A stretch of DNA of 64,000 nucleotides from Microbacterium galbinum (lineage in GTDB: Bacteria; Actinomycetota; Actinomycetes; Actinomycetales; Microbacteriaceae). A program made the translations under genes and the position numbers. The DNA is taken from contig NZ_CP078077.1 in assembly GCF_023101185.1 (NCBI RefSeq), positions 2,075,630 to 2,139,629 on the forward strand, in the 5' to 3' direction. Every line of letters begins with the position of its first letter. Within the stretch, counting starts at the first letter, position 1. Positions 50,714-59,068 of this stretch are shown here, piece after piece. Under the pieces are notes generated by a model. That model did not search any database. It had not been told where the DNA came from and saw nothing but the letters and a program-made list of their open reading frames with translations.

Positions 50714-50812
50714 GTGGGTTCTGTCATCAAGAAGCGCCGCAAGCGCATGGCGAAGAAGAAGCACCGCAAGCTGCTTCGCAAGACTCGCCACCAGCGCCGC
50801 AACAAGAAGTAA
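50714..50812 (+). CDS. Small-subunit ribosomal protein bS22
   Basis: A 32-residue, extremely basic protein: MGSVIKKRRKRMAKKK then HRKLLRKTRHQRRNKK. It matches bS22, the micro-protein of the actinobacterial 30S subunit first seen in mycobacterial ribosome structures, and belongs to the AURKAIP1/COX24 domain family. GTG start with GTGAGG upstream; TAA stop. It is below the length cut-off of most gene finders. A strong terminator follows at 50827. Confidence 0.92.
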   Translation: MGSVIKKRRKRMAKKKHRKLLRKTRHQRRNKK

Positions 50813-50826
50813 GCGGCCAAGACACG

Positions 50827-50871
50827 AGCGCCCCCGACAGCTCTTCGGAGCATGTCGAATGGGGGCGCTTT
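50827..50871 (+). terminator. Rho-independent terminator after bS22
   Basis: AGCGCCCCC (50827–50835) pairs perfectly with GGGGGCGCT (50861–50869), enclosing an inner GACA/TGTC and GCTC-TTCG-GAGC tetraloop hairpin; TT follows. Confidence 0.85.
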
Positions 50872-50909
50872 GTGTCTCTGCCGAAGGTCCGAGCAGCTCG
50901 AAGGAAGCC

Positions 50910-51212
50910 ATGAAGTCGATCACCGTCACCGAACTCGCCGACCGCACGGGCACGCCGCTCATCGACGTGCGCGAGAAGGACGAGTTCGCGGCGGGCCATG
51001 TGCCCGGCGCCGTCAACATCCCGATGTCCGAGATCGGCAACCGACTCGAAGAGCTCCCGGCCGAGTCGTTCGACGTGATCTGCCAGGCCGGCGGCCGTTC
51101 GGCTCGCGTCGTCGAGGCGCTCGAAGCGCGCGGCTACGACGCCACCAACGTCGAGGGCGGCACGGGCGAATGGATCGCGCAGGGACGCGCGCTCGAGGTT
51201 CCCTCGGCGTGA
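50910..51212 (+). CDS. Rhodanese-like protein
   Basis: 100-residue single-domain rhodanese. The active-site loop is CQAGGRS with the persulfide Cys; LIDVREKDEFAAGHVPGAVNIP is the conserved CH2A motif. Probable sulfurtransferase or persulfide carrier. Its 3' end overlaps the next gene (GTGA), so rhodanese, glutaredoxin-like and Dabb genes form one translationally coupled operon. Confidence 0.92.
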   Translation: MKSITVTELADRTGTPLIDVREKDEFAAGHVPGAVNIPMSEIGNRLEELPAESFDVICQAGGRSARVVEALEARGYDATNVEGGTGEWIAQGRALEVPSA

Positions 51213-51472
51213 CCACGCTGACCCTCATCGGCAAGCCCGACTGCCACCTCTGCGACGTCGCCTCCGAGGTCATCGACGCCGTCGTCGCCGAGCTGCCGGA
51301 TGCCGCGGCCGAGCGGATCGAGATCGTCGAGGCCTCGATCACCGAAGACCCCGCCCTGTTCGATCTGTGGTGGGAGAAGATCCCCGTCGTCCTGATCGAC
51401 GGAGAACTGCACGCGCACTGGCGACTCTCGCCGGACCGACTGCGCACCGCCCTCGAGGAGGCCCTGAAGTGA
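51209..51472 (+). CDS. Glutaredoxin-like protein (DUF836)
   Basis: 87 residues with the thioredoxin fold and the redox pair CHLC in GKPDCHLCDVA; the cis-Pro region is WEKIPVVLIDGE. DUF836/glutaredoxin-2-like proteins are short thiol-disulfide proteins. GTG start overlaps the rhodanese stop and its stop overlaps the next start (GTGA twice). Confidence 0.88.
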   Translation: MTTLTLIGKPDCHLCDVASEVIDAVVAELPDAAAERIEIVEASITEDPALFDLWWEKIPVVLIDGELHAHWRLSPDRLRTALEEALK

Positions 51473-51771
51473 CCATCCGCCATGTCGTCTCCTGGAAGCT
51501 CGCCTCGGAGGACGCCGACGAGCGCGCCGCGCAGGCCGCCGAGGTGGCCCGCCGCCTCAACGCCCTCGACGGTGTCGTGCCGCAGCTGCTGTCGATCTCG
51601 GCCGGCGCGAACGTCGTGTTGCCGGAGTCGAACTGGGATGTCGTGCTCGTCGCCGACTTCGACTCCGTCGAGGCGCTCGACGAATATCAGGTGCACCCCG
51701 CGCACGTCGAGGCGGCGGGATACATCCGGTCCGTCGTGAGCGCACGGGTCGCCGTCGACTTCGAGATCTGA
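51469..51771 (+). CDS. Dabb-family stress-responsive alpha/beta-barrel protein
   Basis: 100-residue Dabb domain: IRHVVSWKL at the N-terminus with the conserved His, DVVLVADFDSVEALDEYQVHPAHVEA in the middle. Dabb proteins form alpha/beta barrels; some bind or cyclise small molecules, most are unassigned. Last gene of the rhodanese–DUF836–Dabb operon. A hairpin (51869–51888) follows. Confidence 0.87.
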   Translation: MTIRHVVSWKLASEDADERAAQAAEVARRLNALDGVVPQLLSISAGANVVLPESNWDVVLVADFDSVEALDEYQVHPAHVEAAGYIRSVVSARVAVDFEI

Positions 51772-51868
51772 TCCCCGCACGCGTAACGCACCGAAACAAA
51801 ACCGTAATCCTGGATCGGGCACTCTTAGTAGGGCATCCACCCGGCACGTGCCAGGATGTTCACCTATC

Positions 51869-51888
51869 GGCCCACTTCGGTGGGCCTT
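51869..51888 (+). terminator. Hairpin before the amino-acid ABC operon
   Basis: GGCCCAC (51869–51875) pairs with GTGGGCC (51880–51886) around a TTCG loop, followed by TT. It is either the end of the Dabb operon or, if the ABC promoter lies upstream near 51826, a leader hairpin. Confidence 0.55.
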
Positions 51889-51916
51889 ACCCTGCCATCG
51901 ACTCTCAGGAGCTGTT

Positions 51917-52729
51917 ATGCACCGTCGCACTACCTTCGCCGGCCTCGCACTCGTGGCTGCCGCAACCCTCGCGCTCGCAGGCTGCGCCGGCGGAACCGAC
52001 TCCGGAAGCGGGGACTCGGATGCCGGAGATGAGTACGGTCTCGTCAGCGCAGGCACGCTGACCGCCTGCTCCGACGTGCCCTACCCGCCCTTCGAGGTCG
52101 AGGACTCGAGCACCGAGAGCGGCTACTCCGGGTTCGACATCGATCTTCTCGACGCGATCGCGAAGAAGCTCGACCTCAAGCTCGCCGTCCAGGACGTGGG
52201 CTTCGACGCGCTCCAGTCCGGCACCACGCTCGTCGCAGGTACCTGCGACCTCGGAGCCTCGGCGATGACGATCACGGACGAGCGCAAGGCGAACATCGAC
52301 TTCTCCGACCCGTACTACGACTCGCTGCAGTCGCTGCTCGTGCGCACCGACTCGGGTATCGAGTCGATCGACGACCTCGCAGGCAAGAACGTGGGCGTCC
52401 AGCAGGGCACGACCGGCGAGACGTACGCCACCGAGAACGCCACGGGCGCCGAGCTCGTGCAGTACCCCTCCGACGGCGAGCTGTGGCCCGCGATGCAGGC
52501 CGGTCAGATCGACGCCATTCTGCAGGATCAGCCGGTCAACATCGAGCACGAGAAGGCCGACAGCGCCTACAAGATCGTCGAGACGTACGACACCGAGGAA
52601 TCCTACGGTTTCGCCTTCGCCAAGGGCGAGAAGGACGCGCTCGTCGATGCGGTGAACTCCGCCCTGCAGGAGCTGCGCGACAGCGGTGAGTACCAGAAGA
52701 TCTACGACTCCTACTTCAGCGCGAACTGA
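51917..52729 (+). CDS. Family 3 (polar amino acid) ABC substrate-binding lipoprotein
   Basis: 270 residues: signal peptide with lipobox LAGC, then a type II periplasmic-binding domain (CSDVPYPPFEVE, GFDIDLLDAIAKKL, TITDERKANIDFSDPYYDS, GVQQGTTGETYA, DAILQDQPV). The family 3 signature GFDIDL is clear. It delivers a polar amino acid to the permease encoded next, 34 nt downstream. Ligand (glutamine, glutamate, cystine or arginine) not readable. Confidence 0.92.
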   Translation: MHRRTTFAGLALVAAATLALAGCAGGTDSGSGDSDAGDEYGLVSAGTLTACSDVPYPPFEVEDSSTESGYSGFDIDLLDAIAKKLDLKLAVQDVGFDALQSGTTLVAGTCDLGASAMTITDERKANIDFSDPYYDSLQSLLVRTDSGIESIDDLAGKNVGVQQGTTGETYATENATGAELVQYPSDGELWPAMQAGQIDAILQDQPVNIEHEKADSAYKIVETYDTEESYGFAFAKGEKDALVDAVNSALQELRDSGEYQKIYDSYFSAN

Positions 52730-52763
52730 TCGTCGTGCGTAGGAGTTTCGGAGGTCCTTCACA

Positions 52764-53555
52764 ATGGCGTTGAAACGGACGACCAGGACGAAGCTGTATC
52801 GCCTGGTGATGTATGTGGTGTTCTTCGCGGTCATCGCGGGGATCGCCCTGTCGATCAATTGGGAACGGGCGATCCCCCAGTTCCTGAACGTGGAGGTCGC
52901 CGCGAGGCTCTTCCCCGACATCATCACGATCGGCCTGCGGAACACGATCCTGTTCACGATCATCGCTTTCACGGGTGGTCTGCTGCTCGGCATCCTCTTC
53001 GCGATGATGAAGCTGTCGAGCATCGGATTGTTCCGGTGGGTGGCTACCGCGTGGATCGAGCTCTTCCGCGGCCTTCCCGCCCTTCTGACGATCTTCTCGG
53101 TGGCATTCATCGTCCCGATCGTCTTCGGGTGGAAGGTGCCGGGCGGGCCGGTCGGCGCCGGACTCCTCGGACTCATGCTGGTGGCTTCGGCGTACATCGC
53201 CGAGGTCATCCGCGCCGGGGTCCAGGCTGTGCCGAAGGGGCAGACGGAGGCGGCGCGCTCGTTGGGCATGTCGCCGCTGAAGACGATGTTCTGGATCATC
53301 CTCCCGCAGGGTTTCCGCATCATCATCCCGCCGATGACGAATGAGCTGGTGCTTCTGTTGAAGGACACGTCACTCGTGTTCATCGCCGGTAGCTTCATCT
53401 GGTCGAAGGAGCTCACCACCTTCGTCCGCGACGCGAACACGTCGAACGCGAACGCGACGCCGCTGATCGTCGGCGCCCTGCTGTATCTGGTGGTGACCAT
53501 TCCGCTCACGCGATACACCGCGTGGCTGGAGCGACGGATGGCGAGAGAACGATGA
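52764..53555 (+). CDS. Amino-acid ABC transporter permease
   Basis: 263-residue HisM-type permease with five to six membrane segments. The EAA loop that contacts the ATPase is [41 protein letters not shown] and [13 protein letters not shown] are the conserved family regions. Only one permease gene is present, so it should act as a homodimer. Its stop overlaps the ATPase start (ATGA). Confidence 0.94.
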   Translation: MALKRTTRTKLYRLVMYVVFFAVIAGIALSINWERAIPQFLNVEVAARLFPDIITIGLRNTILFTIIAFTGGLLLGILFAMMKLSSIGLFRWVATAWIELFRGLPALLTIFSVAFIVPIVFGWKVPGGPVGAGLLGLMLVASAYIAEVIRAGVQAVPKGQTEAARSLGMSPLKTMFWIILPQGFRIIIPPMTNELVLLLKDTSLVFIAGSFIWSKELTTFVRDANTSNANATPLIVGALLYLVVTIPLTRYTAWLERRMARER

Positions 53556-54307
53556 TCACAGAACTGATCGATGTCCACGCTCCGGCGATCGACATCCAGG
53601 GTCTCGTCAAGACCTTCGGCGACAACGAGGTGCTCAAGGGCATCGACCTCACCGTCACCAAGGGCGAGGTCGTCTGCGTCATCGGCCCCTCCGGCTCGGG
53701 GAAGTCGACGCTGTTGCGCTCGGTCAACCTGCTCGAGGAGCCGACCGGCGGCAAGGTGCTGATCGAGGGGATCGACATCACCGACCCCGAGACCGACATC
53801 GACCGTGTGCGCACCCGCATCGGCATGGTGTTCCAGAGCTTCAACCTGTTCCCGCACCTCGATGTGCTCGGCAACCTCACCGTCGCCCAGCAGCGGGTGA
53901 AGAAGCGGAGCAAGGCCGAAGCACAGAAGATCGCGATCTCGATGCTCGACCGAGTCGGGCTGTCGCAGAAGGCGGATGCCTATCCGGGGCATCTGTCGGG
54001 TGGGCAACAGCAGCGCGTCGCGATCGCGCGGGCGCTGTGCATGAACCCCGACATGATGCTGTTCGACGAGCCGACGTCGGCGCTCGACCCCGAACTGGTC
54101 GGCGAGGTGCTGCAGGTCATGCGCACGCTCGCCGACGAGGGCATGACGATGCTCGTGGTCACCCACGAGATGGGCTTCGCCCGTGAGGTCGGCTCGCGCC
54201 TGATCTTCATGGACGGCGGTCACATCGTCGAAGAGGGCGACCCGCGCGAGGTCATCGGCAACCCGCAGCACCAGCGCACGAAGGATTTCCTCTCGCGCGT
54301 GCTGTGA
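53552..54307 (+). CDS. Amino-acid ABC transporter ATP-binding protein
   Basis: 251-residue ATPase of the GlnQ/HisP group. Walker [11 protein letters not shown]-loop [10 protein letters not shown], signature [15 protein letters not shown] and Walker [16 protein letters not shown] are all intact. Completes the SBP–permease–ATPase operon, which ends at the 54314 hairpin. Confidence 0.95.
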   Translation: MITELIDVHAPAIDIQGLVKTFGDNEVLKGIDLTVTKGEVVCVIGPSGSGKSTLLRSVNLLEEPTGGKVLIEGIDITDPETDIDRVRTRIGMVFQSFNLFPHLDVLGNLTVAQQRVKKRSKAEAQKIAISMLDRVGLSQKADAYPGHLSGGQQQRVAIARALCMNPDMMLFDEPTSALDPELVGEVLQVMRTLADEGMTMLVVTHEMGFAREVGSRLIFMDGGHIVEEGDPREVIGNPQHQRTKDFLSRVL

Positions 54308-54313
54308 GACGTT

Positions 54314-54366
54314 CACACACGACGAGGCCCCCGGAGCATTTCGCTCCGGGGGCCTCGTCGTGTGTG
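54314..54366. terminator. 24-bp perfect hairpin between convergent ABC operons
   Basis: 54314–54337 and 54343–54366 are perfectly complementary (24 bp) around the 5-nt loop ATTTC. It lies 7 nt after the plus-strand stop and 7 nt before the end of the minus-strand ATPase gene, so it should terminate both operons. Confidence 0.88.
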
Positions 54367-54372
54367 CGGAGT

Positions 54373-55464
54373 TCAGGCGCGCGGGTGCACGGCTACGGGT
54401 TCGGGCGCGACCGCGATGCGGATGCGATCGCCGAAGGCGGGGTGGATGCCGGGGGCGTGCTGCACCCGGACGATCTCTCCCGCTTCGGTGCGAACGAGCG
54501 TGCGACGCATGCTGCCGAGGAAGGTGCTCTCCTCGACGATCGCGTCGGTCGCGGCATCCGCCTCCGAAGCGAAGAACACGTTCTCGGGGCGCAGGTACAC
54601 GTCGACCGGGCCGTCGGCGGGCGTCTGCAACGGCAGCCGCTGCCCCCACACGACGACGTGGTCGCCCTCGGCGACCCCGGCGACGACGCTCGAGAGGCCC
54701 ACGAAAGCGGCGACACCGGCGGTCGACGGCGTCGTGTAGAGCTGCTCCGGCGACCCGATCTGCTCGATGCGGCCCGAGTTCATCACGGCGATCCGGTCGG
54801 AGACGGCGAGCGCCTCCTCCTGGTCGTGCGTGACGAACACGGTCGTGATGCCCAGGCGCAGCTGGATGCGGCGGATCTCGTCGCGCAGCTGCACGCGCAC
54901 CTTGGCGTCGAGCGCTGACAGCGGCTCGTCGAGGAGCAGCACCTTGGGCTCGGTGACCAGGGCGCGCGCCAGCGCCACGCGCTGCTGCTGGCCGCCCGAC
55001 AGCTGGTGCGGGTAGCGGTCGGCGAAGTCGGCGAGACCGACCAGGGCGAGAGCATCCTTCGCGCGCTTCGCGGATTCGGATGCCGACACCCCGCGGCGGC
55101 GCAGTCCGAAGGCCGTGTTCTCGGCGACGCGCAGGTGCGGGAACAGCGAGTACGACTGGAAGACCATGCCGATGTCGCGCTTGTTGGTCGGGACGCGCGA
55201 GACGTCCTGACCGCCGAGCAGCACCGCGCCCTCGTCGGAGCCCTCGAGGCCCGCGAGCACGCGCAGGAGCGTGGTCTTGCCGCAGCCCGACGGACCCAGC
55301 AGCGAGACGAACTCACCCGGGGCGATGTCGAGGTCGACGCCGTGCAGCACGCGGTTGCCCGCGTAGCTCTTCACGATGCTCTGCAGCTGCACCCGGGTGC
55401 CCTCGCCCGCCTCGGCGAGCAGCAGGTTGTCCTGGGTGCGGGGGAGTGCGTGATCGATGGTCAT
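54373..55464 (-). CDS. ABC transporter ATP-binding protein (PotA/FbpC/PhnT-like)
   Basis: 363 residues: an ATPase domain (Walker A GPSGCGKTT, signature [15 protein letters not shown], Walker B VLLLDEPLSALD) plus a C-terminal TOBE-type domain of about 110 residues. It is the type used with binding proteins for Fe3+, polyamines, thiamine or 2-aminoethylphosphonate. The ATG overlaps the permease stop (ATGA). A PHO box before the operon favours a phosphorus-containing substrate. Confidence 0.92.
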   Translation of the reverse strand: MTIDHALPRTQDNLLLAEAGEGTRVQLQSIVKSYAGNRVLHGVDLDIAPGEFVSLLGPSGCGKTTLLRVLAGLEGSDEGAVLLGGQDVSRVPTNKRDIGMVFQSYSLFPHLRVAENTAFGLRRRGVSASESAKRAKDALALVGLADFADRYPHQLSGGQQQRVALARALVTEPKVLLLDEPLSALDAKVRVQLRDEIRRIQLRLGITTVFVTHDQEEALAVSDRIAVMNSGRIEQIGSPEQLYTTPSTAGVAAFVGLSSVVAGVAEGDHVVVWGQRLPLQTPADGPVDVYLRPENVFFASEADAATDAIVEESTFLGSMRRTLVRTEAGEIVRVQHAPGIHPAFGDRIRIAVAPEPVAVHPRA

Positions 55465-56255
55465 GAGTGGGCCTTTCCGTTGCCGCGTGCGACGCGACCG
55501 ATGAGGAGGAGCAGGAGGAACACGAGCGCGAGTGCCAGCAGCGTGAAGATCGCCGGCGCGTACGGGTCCTGCTTCTGCACGACGACCATGGCCGTCTGGA
55601 ACACCTGCCTGTTCAGCAGCGAGGCGATGGTGAACTCGCCGAGCACCACCGCGATCGAGATGAGCGACGCGGCCAGCAGGCCCTGGCGCAGGTTGGGCGC
55701 CAGCACCTTGAGCACGACCGTCGGCCAGCCCGCCCCGAGCGACCGTGCGGCCTCGGAGAGCGTGCGCAGGTCGGCGGCGTCGATCGACGCCTGGATCGAG
55801 CGGTAGGCGAAGGGCAGCACCGTGATGCCGTACGCGAACGCGAGCGTCCACGTGCCGGTGCCCACCGAGCGGCCGATCTGCAGGTAGATCGGGGCGAGAC
55901 CGACGACCAGCACGATCGCGGGGATCGAGATCGGCAGCAGCACCGCGAACTCGAAGATCGGCTTGAGCTTGCCGAAGCGCAGGTTCACCAGGATCATCGT
56001 CGGCGCGAGCAGGAACAGCACGATCGCGACGGTGACGACGGCGAGGATGAGCGAGTTGCCGAGACCGGTCCAGATCGGCTTGATCGCGGCGGATGCAGCG
56101 GGGTCGAACAGCGCGAGCCAGTGGTCGAACGAGAGCCCGCTCTCGGTGTCGCGGAGTGTGTAGAGGAACGTCGACACGAGCGGGATGGCGAAGAAGAGGC
56201 CGACGAGGATGCCGATGACCCAGCGGGTCGTGAGCGAGGGGGCGAGACGGTTCAC
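55461..56255 (-). CDS. ABC transporter permease
   Basis: 264 residues, six membrane segments, with the EAA-type loop TLSEAARSLGAGWPTVVLKVLAPNLRQG. GTG at 56255 overlaps the preceding permease stop (GTGA) and has GAGG 10 nt upstream; an in-frame GTG at 56264 is possible. Second of two permeases that form a heterodimer. Confidence 0.9.
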   Translation of the reverse strand: MNRLAPSLTTRWVIGILVGLFFAIPLVSTFLYTLRDTESGLSFDHWLALFDPAASAAIKPIWTGLGNSLILAVVTVAIVLFLLAPTMILVNLRFGKLKPIFEFAVLLPISIPAIVLVVGLAPIYLQIGRSVGTGTWTLAFAYGITVLPFAYRSIQASIDAADLRTLSEAARSLGAGWPTVVLKVLAPNLRQGLLAASLISIAVVLGEFTIASLLNRQVFQTAMVVVQKQDPYAPAIFTLLALALVFLLLLLIGRVARGNGKAHS

Positions 56256-57190
56256 GACTGCCACCTCGTAGCCCGACGCTGGATCAGGGAGTACAGGGCC
56301 ATCACGACGCCGACCACCACGATCATGCCGAGGGCGAGCGCACCCGCGAGGTTCTCACGACCGAGCACGGTCTCGCTCGTGAGCGCGGTGCGGATCTGCA
56401 GCGGCACGATCTGCGAGCCCTGGCTCGCGAGAGCGGCGGCCGTGGCGTACGACGAGAACGAGTTCGCGAAGAGCAGCAGCAGGCTCGCGAGGAACGACGG
56501 GGCGAGCACCGGGAGCCCGATGCGCAGCCAGAAGCTCGTGCGCGTGCCGCCGAGGGTGAGGTTCGCCTCGGCCCACTGCGGCTTGAGTGCGGCGAGGGCC
56601 GGCATGAAGGTGATGACCATGAGGGGGATCTGGAAGTAGATGTACGGCAGGATCAGGCCGGGCAGTTCGTAGAGCCACGTGCCGTTCTCGTAGATGTTGA
56701 TGCCGAACGTGTCCTTGAGGAACACCGTCAGCACACCCTGGATACCCATCATCGCGATGAAGGCGAACGCCAGCATCACGCCGCCGAACTGGGCGAGGAC
56801 TCCGGCCGCGGCATCCACCGACGAGCGGATCGCGCCCTGCGGATTCATCCCGAGCAGGGCGTAGCATACGAGCGCACCGACGACGGCGCCGACGACAGCG
56901 GTCAGGAGCGAGATCCAGGCGGAGTTGGCGAACGTGTTCAGCACGACGGGATCGCCGAGTGCTGACACGTTGGTCCAGGTGAACGAGCCGTCCTTGGTGA
57001 AGAAACCGGAGCCGATCGCGAGAAGCGTCGGCACGGCCAGGAACAGCAGGATGTAGGCCGCGAAGGGCACGAGGCCCAACCAGGCCCAGGAAGGCGCGGA
57101 CCGCCGGGCCCGCGCGGTGTGCGCGGGCCCGACGGGGGTGACGGGGGCGGATGCCGGAGCATCCGCCCCCGTGTCGACGAGAGTCGTCAC
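56252..57190 (-). CDS. ABC transporter permease
   Basis: 312 residues with an Ala/Pro-rich N-terminal cytoplasmic extension (about 40 residues) before WAWLGLVPFAAYILLFLAVP and a total of about six membrane segments. The EAA-like loop is WAEANLTLGGTRTSFWLRIGLPVLAP. The start is taken as the GTG that overlaps the SBP stop (GTGA); a GTG 18 nt upstream is an alternative. Confidence 0.9.
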   Translation of the reverse strand: MTTLVDTGADAPASAPVTPVGPAHTARARRSAPSWAWLGLVPFAAYILLFLAVPTLLAIGSGFFTKDGSFTWTNVSALGDPVVLNTFANSAWISLLTAVVGAVVGALVCYALLGMNPQGAIRSSVDAAAGVLAQFGGVMLAFAFIAMMGIQGVLTVFLKDTFGINIYENGTWLYELPGLILPYIYFQIPLMVITFMPALAALKPQWAEANLTLGGTRTSFWLRIGLPVLAPSFLASLLLLFANSFSSYATAAALASQGSQIVPLQIRTALTSETVLGRENLAGALALGMIVVVGVVMALYSLIQRRATRWQS

Positions 57191-58326
57191 TGGACCGCCG
57201 CTGCCCACTTCTCACCGAGCAGCGTGCCGGCATTGGTGGACTGCTCCTCGGTGGGGACGACCGTCTCCTCGGGAACCTCGGGCAGAGCCGCAGCGAGGTC
57301 GGCGTCGATCGTGCCGGCCTCGGTCATGGCCTCCATGCGCACGGGGCGAGCGCCGCCGCCGAGCCACAGGTTCTGCACCTCGTCGCTGTAGAGGAACTCC
57401 TGCCACAGGCGCGCCGCAGCCGGGTGCGGGGCGTCGACGTTGACCGCCTGGTTGTAGTAGCCCGCGTAGCCGGTGCCGTCGAAGACCACGACCTCCCAGT
57501 TAGGGTTGTCGGCCTTGTGCGAGGCGTTCAGGTAGTCCCAGTCGAAGACAACGGGGGTCTCGCCGCTCGCGACGGTCGCCGTGGTCACGTCGACCTTGAG
57601 CAGGTTGCCGGCCTTCTGCAGCTCCGAGAAGAAGTCGATGCCGGGCTGGAAGTCGTCGAGCGTGCCCTCGGACTGGACGGTCGCGAGACCGACCGCGGCG
57701 AACGCGGCACCGGCCTGGGTCGGGTCGCCGTTGATCGCGACCGCACCCTTGTAGTCGGCCGAGAGCAGGTCGGCGAGCTCGGCGGGAGCGTCGAACTTCG
57801 AGGAGTCGTAGCCGACCGACATGTATCCGCCGTAGTCGCCGACGAAGAGGCCGGTCGGCTCCTTGAGCTCGGCGGGGATGTCGTCCCAGGTCTGCACCTT
57901 GTAGGGGGCGAAGTAGTCGGTGTTCTGGAGCGCGACCGTGAGGCCGATGTCGAACACGTCGGGAGCGGTGTCGAGGCCCTTGTTGGTCTCGGCGGCCTGG
58001 ATCTCCTCGGCGCTGGACACGTCGGGGGAGGCCTCGTTGATGGTGATCTCGGGGTACTTCTCGGCGAAGAGGTCGAGGATCTCGCCGTAGTTCGCCCAGT
58101 CGCGCGGCAGCGCGATGACGTTGAGCTGGCCCTCCGCCTTGGCGGCGGCCTCGAGGTCGGCGAAGGTGCCGAAGTCGGCGACGGACGTCGCGGTCGCGGC
58201 GTCGGTCGAGCCCTCGCCGGCGTCGGTCGCGTCGGCGGCGCCGGAGCAGGCGGTGAGTGCCAGAGCGGCGGTGGTGACCAGTGCGATACCGGCGCCGATG
58301 CGCGCGCGGCGGGTGAAGCGTGCCAT
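57187..58326 (-). CDS. ABC transporter substrate-binding lipoprotein, PHO-box controlled
   Basis: 379 residues. Signal peptide with lipobox LTAC, then an SBP_bac_6/8-type fold (QLNVIALPRDWANYGEILDLFAEKYPEITI, APDVFDIGLTVA, VFDWDYLNASH). The cluster order (binding protein, two permeases, ATPase) matches Fe3+-, spermidine- and 2-aminoethylphosphonate-type importers. The upstream PHO box (58409–58430) makes a phosphonate or phosphate ester the best guess. No phosphonate-degradation gene lies nearby. Confidence 0.9.
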   Translation of the reverse strand: MARFTRRARIGAGIALVTTAALALTACSGAADATDAGEGSTDAATATSVADFGTFADLEAAAKAEGQLNVIALPRDWANYGEILDLFAEKYPEITINEASPDVSSAEEIQAAETNKGLDTAPDVFDIGLTVALQNTDYFAPYKVQTWDDIPAELKEPTGLFVGDYGGYMSVGYDSSKFDAPAELADLLSADYKGAVAINGDPTQAGAAFAAVGLATVQSEGTLDDFQPGIDFFSELQKAGNLLKVDVTTATVASGETPVVFDWDYLNASHKADNPNWEVVVFDGTGYAGYYNQAVNVDAPHPAAARLWQEFLYSDEVQNLWLGGGARPVRMEAMTEAGTIDADLAAALPEVPEETVVPTEEQSTNAGTLLGEKWAAAVQ

Positions 58327-58377
58327 GAGTGTCCTCTCGGGTGACCGGCGGTGCGCCGGTTCGGGTTGCGAGAGGAA

Positions 58378-58430
58378 ACTATGGGCCGTGAGTTACCGGC
58401 CGGAGCGGCGTGGGTGAACGGAGGGTGACC
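58378..58430 (-). promoter_or_regulatory. Actinobacterial PHO box and promoter of the second ABC operon
   Basis: On the minus strand GGTCACCCTCC (58430–58420) and GTTCACCCACG (58419–58409) are adjacent 11-nt direct repeats. The second unit fits the Streptomyces PhoP repeat unit (GKTCAYYYRSG) at all 11 positions, the first at 9. CATAGT (58383–58378) is a possible -10 further downstream. PhoP binds such repeats under phosphate starvation. Confidence 0.7.
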
Positions 58431-58472
58431 GGGTGGTGGCGGGGTGGGGTGCGCCCCGTCCTGGCGCGGAGT

Positions 58473-58988
58473 TCAGGCGGTCTCGACCGTGTATTTGAAA
58501 CCGAGATGTGACCCGATATACCCCAACTTCTCGTAGAAGCGGTGGGCGTCGGTGCGCGCGGCATCCGAGGTGAGCTGCACCATCGCGGCTCCAACAGCGG
58601 GTGCGGCCTGCTCGCCGACCCAGCGCATCACCGCCGATCCGATGCCCGACGACCGCAGGTCGCTCCGCACCCGCACGGCCTCGACGAGCAGCCGCCGGGC
58701 GCCCCGACGCGCCATGCCCGGGATCGAGGTGAGCTGCAAAGTGCCGACGATCGCCCCGTCGAGCTCGACGACGAGCAGGTCGTTCGACGGCTCGGCGAGG
58801 ATGTCGAGGAGCGCCTCGGCATACGCCGGCCGGTCTTCCGCCGAGGCGACATCGCCGCGCGCGGCACTGATCGGGTCGTCGGCGAGCAGGGCGATCACGG
58901 CATCCGTGTCGTCGGCCGTCGCGCGGCGCAACACCGCGCTCCCCAGGCGCGACGCGAACGGGTGCGGCAGTGGGAGGGCCTCGATCAT
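58473..58988 (-). CDS. GNAT-family N-acetyltransferase
   Basis: 171 residues with a full GNAT domain: LRRATADDTDAVIALLADD at the N-terminus, the acetyl-CoA loop RSSGIGSAVM and the terminal ARTDAHRFYEKLGYIGSHLGFKY. CAGACT lies 6 nt before the ATG at 58988, suggesting a leaderless start. Substrate unknown. Confidence 0.9.
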   Translation of the reverse strand: MIEALPLPHPFASRLGSAVLRRATADDTDAVIALLADDPISAARGDVASAEDRPAYAEALLDILAEPSNDLLVVELDGAIVGTLQLTSIPGMARRGARRLLVEAVRVRSDLRSSGIGSAVMRWVGEQAAPAVGAAMVQLTSDAARTDAHRFYEKLGYIGSHLGFKYTVETA

Positions 58989-59068
58989 GGCTCCAGTCTG
59001 CCAGCGGGCGCGTCGCACGCTGACGAGCGGATGCCGGTGCGCGCCCGAGTCTCTGGAATCATGGCCGG

